DNA from: Hydrogenothermaceae bacterium | Lineage (GTDB): Bacteria > Aquificota > Aquificae > Hydrogenothermales > Hydrogenothermaceae | NCBI GenBank assembly: GCA_026984415.1 | Contig: JALSSE010000300.1 | Coordinates: 1-10,018, forward strand | DNA length: 10,018 bases | Reading direction: 5' to 3' | Shown here: in pieces, positions 1 through 7,971 of the stretch | How positions within the stretch are numbered: the stretch's first letter is position 1 | How the letters are laid out: each line of letters opens with the position of its first letter | Made by a program: the position numbers and the translations under genes | Notes under the pieces: model-generated | Databases searched by the model: none | The model's input: only the letters and a program-made list of their open reading frames with translations | What the model was told of the DNA's origin: nothing

Positions 1-553
1 ATTTTCTTGCTTTTCTGAAACATTTTAAAAATTCTTTTTCATATTTTACATTTGGAGGAACAGTCAGAGGGTAAGCATACCCAGAACATATTATTTTTTT
101 ATTTAACATTTCTCCATTTGGAAGCCAGACGTAAGCAAGCAATCTTCCATATCTATCCTGTGGTTCTACATCAAATTCTAAAAATACATATTTATAGATT
201 TTTTTTCTTCCCTTTTTTCCAATAAGGAGATTTTTTTCAGTAAATTCTTTTGCTTTTTTACCAAGAAATATTATTGTTTGGATATCTCTTCTTGATTCCT
301 TTGATTGTATCTCTGCCCTTCTATTTGGTCTACTTTCAGGTGTATCAATACCGATTAACCTAACTGAAAATCTTAAGTTTTTTAAAGTTTTTCTGTTATT
401 AAAGGTTGTTTTTTTTATTTTTACAATAATTGTATCCCCATCAATAACCTTAACTACTTTAGCTTTCACAAAATCATAAGGAGGTTTCCATTCTTTACCG
501 TAGGAAACCCCAATGATTAAAAGTAAAGAAAAAATAAAGTATTTAATTTTCAT
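1..553 (-). CDS. Secreted thermonuclease-like protein (SNase family), partial
   Basis: A leftward reading frame opens with ATG at 553 and runs off the left edge after 184 codons, so the C-terminus is missing. Residues 1-19 form a signal peptide (short basic start, hydrophobic core, then SYG before KEW), which suggests export to the periplasm or medium. The rest matches the staphylococcal nuclease OB-fold family, which cleaves DNA and RNA using calcium. VIDGDTI (36-42) supplies the metal aspartates D38/D40. VRLIGIDTPE (64-73) supplies R65, D70 and the general base E73. DRYGRLLAYVWL (133-144) supplies R137. These correspond to staphylococcal R35, D40, E43 and R87, so the visible active site looks intact. 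The segment at residues 74-130 is long and lysine-rich. The gene starts 2 bp after the gltB stop with an AAGGA ribosome site (560-564) inside the gltB end, so it is probably co-translated. A nuclease is likely; its biological role is unknown. Confidence 0.88.
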   Translation of the reverse strand, partial: MKIKYFIFSLLLIIGVSYGKEWKPPYDFVKAKVVKVIDGDTIIVKIKKTTFNNRKTLKNLRFSVRLIGIDTPESRPNRRAEIQSKESRRDIQTIIFLGKKAKEFTEKNLLIGKKGRKKIYKYVFLEFDVEPQDRYGRLLAYVWLPNGEMLNKKIICSGYAYPLTVPPNVKYEKEFLKCFRKARK

Positions 554-555
554 TC

Positions 556-3500
556 TCAGTCCTTAACTTCAGCTTCGTCTGTTTCTGATAAAGGTTTTTT
601 AATATGAACAGGAGAAATTTTAACAAAGTTGTCTATTTCCTCTTTAAAGTTAGACATTATAAGATTTGCCCTGTCACTATCTGTAAATGCTTTATGTTTT
701 CTTAAAAGAGATTCTATTTCATTTATATCTTCATCGTCCATTTCATCAATAAATACATAAGAAGAATTTATGTTCTCTACCATTTCATTATCAGGGTCAT
801 AAACATAAGCGACACCACCTGTCATTCCAGCTCCAAAATTTATACCTGTTTTTCCAAGAACAAGAACAGTTCCACCAGTCATGTATTCACATCCGTGGTC
901 TCCAAGACCTTCAACAACTGCAGTAGCTCCACTGTTTCTAACTCCAAATCTTTCACCTGCTATTCCTGCTGCATATAACTGTCCACCTGTAGCTCCGTAT
1001 AAACATGTATTACCAAGTATTACATTTTCACAGCTTTTTCCTCTAAACTCTTTTGGTGGTTTGATTACTATGATTCCACCTGACATACCTTTTCCTACAT
1101 AGTCATTTGCATGCCCTGTTAATGCTAATGTTAAACCTCTTACACAAAATGCACCAAAACTCTGTCCTGCAGTTCCACTTAGATTTAGTTCTATTTTTGA
1201 TGTTCTTAAACCTTTATCTCCATACCTTTTAGCAATTTCATGGGCAACTCTTGTCCCAACAGAACGGTACACATTTCTGATTTTGTAAAATCCTGCGTAG
1301 TTTTCCTGTTTTTCTATGTAAGGTAAAACATCTTTTAAAATTTCTTCATCAAAAGGTTTTGAAGGTGGGTCATTTCTATCCTGTATAGATTTTATTGGTT
1401 TTCCTTTCTCAGGTTGTTTTATTACACAGCCTAAATCAACAAATTTTGCTTTAAAATGGTCTGTAGGTAAGTTAGGTTTTAGTAAATCAACCCTTCCGAT
1501 AATTTCATCTAAATGTTTGTATCCCATATCAGCCAAAAACTGCCTTACTTCAGTTGCAACATAAGATAAATATCTGATTATGTGGTCTGGAGTTCCTGGG
1601 AATTTTTCCCTTAATCTTTTATCCTGTGTAGTTATCCCAACTGGACAGGTATTTAAATGACACTGTCTTGCCATTACACAACCTTCGGCAATCATTAATC
1701 CTGTACCAAATCCAAACTCTTCAGCCCCTAATAATGCTCCAAATATAATATCTCTTCCTGTTTTTATTCCTCCATCTACCCTAAGCTTTACTCTTCCTCT
1801 TAAGTCGTTATCAATTAAAACCTGTTGAACTTCTGATAAACCAAGCTCCCAGACAGTTCCAGCATTTTTTATAGAAACAAGAGGTGATGCACCTGTTCCG
1901 CCGTCGTGTCCTGATATATGGATAATATCTGCAAATGCTTTTACAACACCTGAGGCAACAGTTCCTATTCCTGTTTCTGAAACAAGTTTTACAATTACTT
2001 TTGCATTAGGATTAATCATTTTAAGGTCGTATATGAGCTGAGCTAAATCCTCTATTGAATATATATCGTGGTGAGGTGGTGGAGATATAAGGGTAACTCC
2101 CGGTTTTGCATGCCTTAAAAATGCTATGTATGCATCTACTTTCTTACCTGGAAGCTGTCCACCTTCACCAGGTTTTGCACCCTGTGCTATTTTTATTTCT
2201 ATTTCTTCTGCACTATTTAAGTATTCAGGTGTTACTCCAAATCTTCCTGATGCAATCTGTTTTATTTTACTGTTTTTAATAGTTCCATATCTTGCAGGGT
2301 CTTCTCCACCTTCTCCACTGTTTGATTTTCCACCGATTGAGTTCATTGCTTCTGCTATTGTTTCATGGGCTTCTCTACTTAATGCACCTATTGACATCCC
2401 AGCCCCTACAAATCTTTTCATTATATCTTCTACTGGTTCTACTTCTTCAATAGGAATTGGAGGTCTATCACTCTGTATTTCAAATAAATCTCTAACATTA
2501 ACAGGTTTTTCTTTATAAGCGTAATCTGAAAATGCCTCGTACTCTTCCCAGCTTTCCCCTCTAACAGCTCTGTGTAAAGAAGTTAAAGCTTTTGGATTCC
2601 ACGAGTGGAATTCACCATCTCTTCTATGTCTGAATTCTCCATTTTGAGGTAATGCTTTTACTTCTCCAGATACTGCCTTGTTAAATCTAAGTAATACTTC
2701 CTGTGCAATCTGTTTTAATCCTATTCCATTTAACCTTGATGGAGTTCCTGGGAAATATTTATCTATAACTTCCTGACTTATACCTAAAGCTTCAAATAAT
2801 GCAGAGCCTCTATAACTTTTTACAGTTGCTATTCCCATTTTAGACATTATCTTTAAAAGACCTTCATTGGTAGCTTTTTTGTAATTGTCTAATGCATCTT
2901 CAAAAGAAAGGTCAAATTTCCTGTCTTTTTCAACTAAATTTCTTATTATCTGAACTGCCAAATAAGGATTTACAAGTGTTGCTCCATATCCTATAAGAAA
3001 AGCAATGCTGTGGGTGTCCCTTGCTTCTCCTGTATCTGCAATTATACTGAACTTGCTTCTTTTTCCTTTCCTTCCCATATAGCTGTTTACTGCAGACACT
3101 GCAAGCCCCATAGGGATAGGAGCACCTTCATTTGATACGTCTCTGTCTGAAAGAATAATAATCTCTTTTCCGTTATCAACAGCTTCTTCAACCCTTTTAC
3201 ATATGTCTTCTAATGTTGGCTCAAGGGCTGAATCGTAAGGGTCAAAAATTGTAGGTATTATCTGGACTTTATCTGAGAATGTTTTCTTTATTTCATTTAA
3301 ATGGTTGTCAAAAATAATAGGACTGTCAAACAACAACTGGTCAGCGTGTTTTGGTGTTTCTGTAAGGAAGTTTTCCTTTTTACCTACGTATGTAAGTAAT
3401 GACATTACTCCCTTTTCTCTAATTGGGTCAATTGGAGGGTTTGTTACCTGTGCAAATCTCTGTTTAAAGTAAGAAGCTAAAAGTTTTGGTCTTCTTGAAA

Positions 3501-4953
3501 GGACGGATATTGGGGTGTCATTTCCCATTGAGTAAATAGGGTCAACCCCTTTACCTGCCATTTCTTTTATAACCATATTTATTTCATCTTTGTCATACCC
3601 GAATATAAGTTCTTCTGTAAGAACATCTTTAGGTTCAATATCTGGGTAGTCTTTTGCAGGGATAAAGACTTTAAGGTTCTCTTCAACCCACTGTTTGTAT
3701 TTTTTTCCTTTAACAAGTTCATCAATAACTTCTTCTGAAAGGTAGACCCTTCCTTCATTGGTATCAATTGCTATTTTATCCCCTGGACCTAATCTTCCTT
3801 TTGAAACTATCTTTTCTTCAGGCTCTTCAACAACTCCAACTTCTGAAGCTAATATTACCCTGTCTTCTGTAATTACGTATCTTGCAGGTCTTAAACCATT
3901 TCTGTCTAATTTTCCTATTACAACATTACCATCTGTAAGGGCTATTGCTGCTGGACCATCCCATGCTTCAAATATACATGAGAAATATTCGTAAAATGCC
4001 TTTTCTTCTGGTGTTAGTCTTTTATCATTTTCCCATGCCCTTGGTATAAGTGCATTTACAGCTAATTTAGGGTCTTTTCCTGAATGAATCAAAAATTCCA
4101 ATGCGTTGTCAAGTGATGCAGAATCACTATCGTCATACCTAACGATTGGAAGGATATATTCTGCATGTTCTCCCCATATTTCCCTTATATCATCAGCTTT
4201 ACCATTTAGCCAGTTCCTATTTGCAGATATTGTGTTTATTTCACCGTTGTGTGCCATCATTCTAAATGGCTGTGCAAGTTTCCAGTTTGGGAATGTGTTT
4301 GTTGAATATCTCTGGTGGAATATTGCTATTCCACTTTCAAAATCCTCATCCTGTAAATCTGTAAAAAAGTATCTTAATCTTGGAGCTGTTACCATTGCTT
4401 TGTAAACAATAGTTTTACTTGAGAGGGAAGGTATATAGAAATCTTTATATTCTTCTTTGTCTGCTAATTTTTCTAATTTTTTTCTTGTAATAAACAGTTC
4501 TTTTTCAAAATTTTCAACTTCTATTCCTTCTTTAGATATAAAACCCTGGTATATTTCAGGTTCTGTTTTTTGTGCAATTTCACCTAATTCAGACCTATCA
4601 ATTGGAACTTTTCTCCAACCTAAAAATTTGAAGTTTTCATTTATTATATTTTCTACTTCATCTTTCATCTGTGAAAATTTATTTTTTGGAAAAAAGAACA
4701 TTCCTACTGCAAAATCTTCTGGTGAAGGTATATCAATTCCTAATTTTTTCGCTTCTTTTTCAAAAAATTTATAAGGAATCTGGGTTAGTATTCCTGCCCC
4801 GTCACCTGTCTTCCCGTCAGCACTTACTGCCCCTCTATGGTCTAAATTAGCTAATGCGTCTAAGGAGTCTTTGACTAATTTGTGGGTTTTTATACCTTTG
4901 ATGTCAACAATGAAACCAACACCACAGGCATCTCTGTCTATAATATTGAACAA
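556..4953 (-). CDS. gltB: Glutamate synthase large (alpha) subunit
   Basis: This enzyme makes glutamate from glutamine and 2-oxoglutarate, the GOGAT half of ammonium assimilation. It is about 1465 residues, full length for the family. A class II amidotransferase domain (about 10-425) starts at nucleophile C10 in DACGVGF, preceded by a short propeptide that should be removed. HQRYSTNTFPNW and NGEINTISANRNW are typical of this domain. A central domain (about 440-750) leads to the FMN/synthase barrel (about 825-1165), with GAKPGEGGQLPG, GHDGGTGASPL and three 3Fe-4S cysteines spaced C-x5-C-x4-C (C1092, C1098, C1103). A glycine-rich beta-helix domain (from about 1255) closes the protein. I start at TTG 4953 because GAGGTGG (4959-4965) sits 5 nt upstream; an in-frame GTG at 4962 would overlap that site and has no Shine-Dalgarno of its own. 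The small subunit gltD is not in the window, so the electron donor (NADPH via GltD, or ferredoxin) cannot be settled here. Confidence 0.97.
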   Translation of the reverse strand: MFNIIDRDACGVGFIVDIKGIKTHKLVKDSLDALANLDHRGAVSADGKTGDGAGILTQIPYKFFEKEAKKLGIDIPSPEDFAVGMFFFPKNKFSQMKDEVENIINENFKFLGWRKVPIDRSELGEIAQKTEPEIYQGFISKEGIEVENFEKELFITRKKLEKLADKEEYKDFYIPSLSSKTIVYKAMVTAPRLRYFFTDLQDEDFESGIAIFHQRYSTNTFPNWKLAQPFRMMAHNGEINTISANRNWLNGKADDIREIWGEHAEYILPIVRYDDSDSASLDNALEFLIHSGKDPKLAVNALIPRAWENDKRLTPEEKAFYEYFSCIFEAWDGPAAIALTDGNVVIGKLDRNGLRPARYVITEDRVILASEVGVVEEPEEKIVSKGRLGPGDKIAIDTNEGRVYLSEEVIDELVKGKKYKQWVEENLKVFIPAKDYPDIEPKDVLTEELIFGYDKDEINMVIKEMAGKGVDPIYSMGNDTPISVLSRRPKLLASYFKQRFAQVTNPPIDPIREKGVMSLLTYVGKKENFLTETPKHADQLLFDSPIIFDNHLNEIKKTFSDKVQIIPTIFDPYDSALEPTLEDICKRVEEAVDNGKEIIILSDRDVSNEGAPIPMGLAVSAVNSYMGRKGKRSKFSIIADTGEARDTHSIAFLIGYGATLVNPYLAVQIIRNLVEKDRKFDLSFEDALDNYKKATNEGLLKIMSKMGIATVKSYRGSALFEALGISQEVIDKYFPGTPSRLNGIGLKQIAQEVLLRFNKAVSGEVKALPQNGEFRHRRDGEFHSWNPKALTSLHRAVRGESWEEYEAFSDYAYKEKPVNVRDLFEIQSDRPPIPIEEVEPVEDIMKRFVGAGMSIGALSREAHETIAEAMNSIGGKSNSGEGGEDPARYGTIKNSKIKQIASGRFGVTPEYLNSAEEIEIKIAQGAKPGEGGQLPGKKVDAYIAFLRHAKPGVTLISPPPHHDIYSIEDLAQLIYDLKMINPNAKVIVKLVSETGIGTVASGVVKAFADIIHISGHDGGTGASPLVSIKNAGTVWELGLSEVQQVLIDNDLRGRVKLRVDGGIKTGRDIIFGALLGAEEFGFGTGLMIAEGCVMARQCHLNTCPVGITTQDKRLREKFPGTPDHIIRYLSYVATEVRQFLADMGYKHLDEIIGRVDLLKPNLPTDHFKAKFVDLGCVIKQPEKGKPIKSIQDRNDPPSKPFDEEILKDVLPYIEKQENYAGFYKIRNVYRSVGTRVAHEIAKRYGDKGLRTSKIELNLSGTAGQSFGAFCVRGLTLALTGHANDYVGKGMSGGIIVIKPPKEFRGKSCENVILGNTCLYGATGGQLYAAGIAGERFGVRNSGATAVVEGLGDHGCEYMTGGTVLVLGKTGINFGAGMTGGVAYVYDPDNEMVENINSSYVFIDEMDDEDINEIESLLRKHKAFTDSDRANLIMSNFKEEIDNFVKISPVHIKKPLSETDEAEVKD

Positions 4954-4958
4954 CCTTA

Positions 4959-4965
4959 CCACCTC
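4959..4965 (-). promoter_or_regulatory. Ribosome binding site that decides the gltB start
   Basis: Read leftward, the sequence is GAGGTGG, then TAAGG, then TTG. The purine-rich stretch lies 5 nt before TTG at 4953-4951. The alternative GTG start (4962-4960) is inside the site itself and is preceded by AT-rich sequence without a Shine-Dalgarno match. This favours the TTG start, giving an N-terminus of MFNIIDRDACGVGF. Confidence 0.6.
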
Positions 4966-4975
4966 ATTATTTTTT

Positions 4976-4990
4976 TAGATTGGTAATCTA
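4976..4990. repeat. 15-bp perfect inverted repeat near the gltB transcription start
   Basis: TAGATT, spacer GGT, then AATCTA: two perfect 6-bp arms. It lies between the putative -10 box (4993-4998) and the gltB ribosome site, so it would cover or immediately follow the transcription start. That is a position typical of a repressor operator. A short 5'-UTR hairpin is the alternative. There is no appropriately placed T-run to make it a terminator for the leftward transcript. Confidence 0.45.
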
Positions 4991-4992
4991 TT

Positions 4993-5045
4993 ATTATATA
5001 TCAATATGAGTTAATTGGCTTGACTTTTGTCTGGATAAGGCTTGA
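4993..5045 (-). promoter_or_regulatory. Putative activator-type promoter of gltB
   Basis: On the minus strand a consensus -10 TATAAT lies at 4998-4993, predicting a start near 4986. No TTGACA-like -35 is present. Instead the heptamer TCAAGCC covers the -35 position (5023-5017) and is repeated exactly at 5045-5039, 22 bp upstream, which is two helical turns. A poor -35 overlapped by phased direct repeats is the usual layout of an activator-dependent promoter. The regulator is unknown. The gap after gpsA has no obvious terminator, so read-through from gpsA is also possible. Confidence 0.42.
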
Positions 5046-5046
5046 T

Positions 5047-6036
5047 TTAAAAAGATTCCCTTTTTAATTCTCTTTTCATTAAAAGTCTAACTGCATCTTT
5101 TGGATGTAAACCTTCATAAATTGTTTTGTAAACTGCTTCTGATATTGGAAGGTCTAAATCGTATTTTTCCTGTAATTTTTTTACTGCTTTTACTGTTTCT
5201 ATACCTTCAACAACCTGTCCTACTTTTTCTAAAGCTTCTTCAACAGACATTCCCTGTCCAAAAAGTATTCCAAATCTCCTGTTCCTTGATAAATCTCCTG
5301 TTGCTGTTAAAACAAGGTCTCCTAATCCAGATAAACCGTAAAGGGTTTGGGGGTTTGCATTATAAATATTGGCAACTTTCCTCATTTCATAAAGACCTCT
5401 GGTGATTAAACTTGCCCTTGCATTGTTTCCAAGTCCTAAACCGTCGCTTATTCCAGTAGCTATTGCTATAACATTTTTAACAGCTCCACCTATTTCAGCA
5501 CCTTTTATATCAAAAGAAAGGTACACCCTGAAATGTTCAGAATTTAACTTTTCCTGTGTTTTTTCTCCAATACAGGGTTCCCCTGCCAGTGTTACGGCAG
5601 TCGGTAGTTTTTTCATAACCTCCTTTGCAAAGGAAGGACCAGATAGTGCCAGAACATTTTTATAAGATGTGTTTAGTACTTCTTGAATGATGTCTGACGG
5701 AAGTTCAAGTGTGTTTATCTCAATCCCTTTTGAAGCAGTTATTACAGGTTTTTCCTGATTTACATTTACATTTTTTAGAACATCTCTAATATGCTGAACA
5801 GGTATAACAACTAATACAATATCCCCAATTTCAAAAACTTCATTTATATCATTAGAAGCAGAAATATTTTTATTTAATTTATACTCTGGAAAGTATTTTG
5901 GATTTAGATTTTTTTCATTTATAGATTTAACTATTTCATGGTTTCTATCCCACAGGATAACTTTCTTAAATTTTTCTGAAAAAAGTTGAGCTAAAGCAGT
6001 TCCCCAGCTACCAGCACCAATAATTGATAAATTCAT
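5047..6036 (-). CDS. gpsA: Glycerol-3-phosphate dehydrogenase [NAD(P)+]
   Basis: This cytosolic enzyme reduces dihydroxyacetone phosphate to sn-glycerol-3-phosphate, the backbone for phospholipid synthesis. The protein has 329 residues, the usual size. The N-terminal Rossmann domain opens with [12 protein letters not shown] (about 5-16), which binds the dinucleotide. SKG (102-104) and [10 protein letters not shown] (131-140) follow. The helical C-terminal domain carries the catalytic lysine K187 in [13 protein letters not shown], then [23 protein letters not shown] (about 234-256), which binds substrate and contains conserved D240. No key residue is missing. The ATG is preceded by AAGGAG (6042-6047) with about 5 nt spacing. 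The gene is divergent from the TonB-like gene with only 46 bp between the start codons, so the two promoters must be interleaved. I saw no clear -10/-35 pair for gpsA itself. gltB follows 84-93 bp downstream on the same strand, depending on its start codon. Confidence 0.97.
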   Translation of the reverse strand: MNLSIIGAGSWGTALAQLFSEKFKKVILWDRNHEIVKSINEKNLNPKYFPEYKLNKNISASNDINEVFEIGDIVLVVIPVQHIRDVLKNVNVNQEKPVITASKGIEINTLELPSDIIQEVLNTSYKNVLALSGPSFAKEVMKKLPTAVTLAGEPCIGEKTQEKLNSEHFRVYLSFDIKGAEIGGAVKNVIAIATGISDGLGLGNNARASLITRGLYEMRKVANIYNANPQTLYGLSGLGDLVLTATGDLSRNRRFGILFGQGMSVEEALEKVGQVVEGIETVKAVKKLQEKYDLDLPISEAVYKTIYEGLHPKDAVRLLMKRELKRESF

Positions 6037-6045
6037 TGTCTCTCC

Positions 6046-6074
6046 TTGCTAAAAATATATCGGTAGCATATAAT
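6046..6074 (+). promoter_or_regulatory. Sigma-70-type promoter of the TonB-like gene
   Basis: TTGCTA (6046-6051, four of six matches to TTGACA) is followed after exactly 17 bp by a perfect TATAAT (6069-6074). Transcription should begin about 7 nt further on, at 6081-6083, essentially on the ATG at 6083. The -35 box overlaps the gpsA ribosome-binding sequence on the other strand. Confidence 0.6.
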
Positions 6075-6082
6075 AACTGATT

Positions 6083-6859
6083 ATGGATTTATACATTTTA
6101 CAAAAAAATTACTTGAACAAACGTGTATTAATTATAGCACTAATTTTAGGGCTATTTATCAATATCGCCATGTTAGGTGGCTTTGAGTACTATATTTCAA
6201 AAGTAAAACCAATTGAACCTCCAAAAGAACCTGTAGTAAAGCTAATAGAAATAAAAGAAAAGAAAAAAATAAAGAAAAAAAGAAGAGTTAAAAAGGTAGT
6301 TAAGAAAAAAATTGTAAGGAAAAAAGTTAAAAAGAAAAGAAAAGTTGTTGCAAGAAAACCAAAAGCTGCAAAAAAGGCAAAAAAATCTTTAACTCCTGCA
6401 GCTACCATGCCTTTACCTGAGGTAGAGAACCTTTCAGAAAAAGAGGTAGCACTGCCAGAAAGAGAAGTTGAAGTCCCATATAATACAGAGCTTGCAATAA
6501 AATCAAAAAAGATTGCGGAACCGAAAGCTCCAGAGCTTGGAAAACCAACACCTATGGTATTTGGAAAAAAACTTTCTGAACTTTTCAAAGGTGCTTCAGG
6601 TACAGGTGCAGACAGGTATATCCTTTATCAGCCTAAAACTCCTAAAATTGCATCTTCAGACTTACCTCCAACTGTTAAGGTTAAAATATTTGTTAATCCT
6701 GATGGAACAGTTGGAAGGGTTGATATCCTTACTGCAATACCAGATAAAAGAATTTATAATGAAATCTGGAATTATATCAAAAGATGGAAATTTAATCCTA
6801 TTGATGAAAATGAAATCCAGTGGGCTATTGTTAAAATAAGGTTTAAACCTGAAGGTTGA
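6083..6859 (+). CDS. TonB-family energy transducer with a lysine-rich linker
   Basis: The 258-residue protein has the three-part TonB layout. A short cytoplasmic start leads to one membrane segment (about 14-32), then a long periplasmic linker, then a C-terminal domain (about 180-258). That domain contains KVKIFVNPDGTVGRVDI and IWNYIKRWKFNPID, the beta-beta-alpha-beta pattern of TonB C-termini that contact TonB boxes of outer-membrane receptors. In this family the protein passes proton-motive energy from ExbB/ExbD to outer-membrane transporters. EPPKEP at 45-50 resembles the start of the usual proline-rich linker. It then becomes extremely basic: 29 of residues 58-101 are Lys or Arg, which is unusual. 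No exbB or exbD is nearby. The ATG has no Shine-Dalgarno, and the promoter geometry predicts a leaderless message. The only other early ATG lies inside the membrane segment, so this start is preferred. Family assignment is fairly secure; the transported substrate is unknown. Confidence 0.82.
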   Translation: MDLYILQKNYLNKRVLIIALILGLFINIAMLGGFEYYISKVKPIEPPKEPVVKLIEIKEKKKIKKKRRVKKVVKKKIVRKKVKKKRKVVARKPKAAKKAKKSLTPAATMPLPEVENLSEKEVALPEREVEVPYNTELAIKSKKIAEPKAPELGKPTPMVFGKKLSELFKGASGTGADRYILYQPKTPKIASSDLPPTVKVKIFVNPDGTVGRVDILTAIPDKRIYNEIWNYIKRWKFNPIDENEIQWAIVKIRFKPEG

Positions 6860-6860
6860 T

Positions 6861-6895
6861 AAAAAAATAGAAGGTAAACCTTTGCAGGCTTACCT
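6861..6895 (-). terminator. Rho-independent terminator of lpxC
   Basis: Two 10-base arms, AGGTAAACCT (6872-6881) and AGGCTTACCT (6886-6895), form a stem with one mismatch and a 4-nt loop (6882-6885). On the minus strand the stem is followed within 4 nt by seven T residues (complement of the A-run 6861-6867). The T-run exists only in the leftward direction, so it serves lpxC, 45 bp beyond its stop codon. The T-run begins 2 bp from the TonB-like stop codon. No comparable terminator for the rightward transcript was found. Confidence 0.75.
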
Positions 6896-6939
6896 CAAAT
6901 GTAGAACAGAGGAGAAATAGCATGGGAAAGGGAGGGCAG

Positions 6940-7842
6940 CTATGCTACCTTGCTTAAATCTGGGCACTTGGCTTCTTTAATAGCTTCCTGTACTTCAGAA
7001 GCAGTTTTTATATCAAATGCATTTTCTTTTTTCAGTGTTTTTACAAATTCAGCATTTAATCTGTGTCCACCTTTAAATGAGAATATTTCACCAATTATTG
7101 GATAACCTAACAAGTACAGGTCTCCAATTAAATCAAGGGCTTTGTGTCTGACTGGTTCGTCTTCAAATCTTAAACCTTCTGGGTTTAAAACACATTCGTT
7201 ATCAAATACTACAGCATTTTCAAGTGAACCACCTTTTGCAAGTCCTTTACTCCTTAAATATTCAACCTCTTCTAAGAAACAGTAAGTTCTTGCTGAAGAA
7301 ACACCTTCAAAATCTTCTTTGCTTTCAGGAATGTATGTGAAAGACCTTCTTCCTATAATTTGATTATTGTAATCAGCCTGAAATGTTACTTTAAAAGAGT
7401 GGAAAGGTTTTCCTTCAATAAATTTGTCTCCATTTTCTACTTTTATATATCTGTTTATTACTGCGTAAAGTTTTTCATCTTTAAATGAATATATTCCAGC
7501 TGATTTTATTGCTTCTATAAAAGGTTTTGCACTTCCGTCTAAAATAGGAACTTCTTCATTATCAATTTTTATATAAACATTATCTATTCCTGTTAAATAA
7601 AGGGCAGCCATTAAATGTTCTATTGTTCTAACAGTCTCCCCATCTTTGTATATAGAAGTTGAAAACTCAAATCCGTGTGTATACTCTACTTTTGCAGGGA
7701 TTACAACTCCGTTTTTTATAAAGTTTATTCCTTCATTTGGTCCAGCTGGTAGTAATTTTAAAGTTACTGGTAATCCAGAATGTAATCCTATTCCTTTTAT
7801 TTCAACTGGCTTTCTTACTGTCCTTTGAAATTGGCAAATCAT
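6940..7842 (-). CDS. lpxC: UDP-3-O-acyl-N-acetylglucosamine deacetylase (LpxC)
   Basis: This cytosolic zinc enzyme catalyses the committed step of lipid A synthesis: removal of acetate from UDP-3-O-acyl-GlcNAc. Its presence implies a lipopolysaccharide outer membrane. The 300-residue protein is of normal length. Zinc ligands are H76 in EHLMAAL, and H233 and D237 in VRHKALDLIGD. E75 is the catalytic base, and K234 and H260 (KGGHRLN) complete the site. Other family signatures are KGIGLHSG (15-22), VPILDGSAKPF (98-108), SSARTYCF (182-189) and LNPEGLRFEDEPVRHK (219-234). The ATG at 7842 follows GGAGG after about 9 nt. The gene stands alone, ends with a clear terminator at 6861-6895, and converges on the TonB-like gene. 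The possible regulatory array 7972-8028 lies upstream, and one copy of its core word sits inside the putative promoter. Confidence 0.97.
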   Translation of the reverse strand: MICQFQRTVRKPVEIKGIGLHSGLPVTLKLLPAGPNEGINFIKNGVVIPAKVEYTHGFEFSTSIYKDGETVRTIEHLMAALYLTGIDNVYIKIDNEEVPILDGSAKPFIEAIKSAGIYSFKDEKLYAVINRYIKVENGDKFIEGKPFHSFKVTFQADYNNQIIGRRSFTYIPESKEDFEGVSSARTYCFLEEVEYLRSKGLAKGGSLENAVVFDNECVLNPEGLRFEDEPVRHKALDLIGDLYLLGYPIIGEIFSFKGGHRLNAEFVKTLKKENAFDIKTASEVQEAIKEAKCPDLSKVA

Positions 7843-7882
7843 TATCTGTTTCCTCCAATTTGTACTTTAATTTTGCCTTCAC

Positions 7883-7909
7883 TTTATATATATGCAAAAA
7901 CCATGCCAA
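7883..7909 (-). promoter_or_regulatory. Possible lpxC promoter
   Basis: On the minus strand TTGGCA (7909-7904, five of six matches) is followed after 15 bp by TATAAA (7888-7883). The spacer is short of the preferred 17 bp, and the alternating TA run allows other -10 registers, so the exact boxes are uncertain. The spacer contains TTTTTGCA (complement of 7893-7900), the same word that recurs in the array at 7972-8028. Confidence 0.38.
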
Positions 7910-7971
7910 TTTCTAAAATTAAAAAATTATATTATTTTCAATATCTTATACTTAATTAGTTTGTATTAACT

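Noticed and set aside
881..1102. Rightward open frame inside gltB (also 2126-2518, 3758-3994, 4106-4405, 4457-4774)
   Set aside because: These are antisense to the well-supported gltB frame, have low-complexity Ser/Pro/Phe-rich translations and no ribosome sites or family match.
5021..5049. Rightward promoter beginning TTGACT
   Set aside because: The matching -10 would be TGATTT, a weak match, and it would only transcribe antisense to gpsA.
6190..6588. Leftward 132-codon frame over the TonB-like gene
   Set aside because: It is the antisense image of the lysine-rich coding stretch: Lys codons AAA/AAG become Phe/Leu codons, giving an artificial Phe-rich protein.
6513..6839. Second rightward frame inside the TonB-like gene
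   Set aside because: It overlaps the TonB C-terminal domain in another frame, and its Leu/Lys-rich translation resembles no family.
6925..6936. G-quadruplex
   Set aside because: Only three G-triplets are present, so an intramolecular four-tract quadruplex is not supported.
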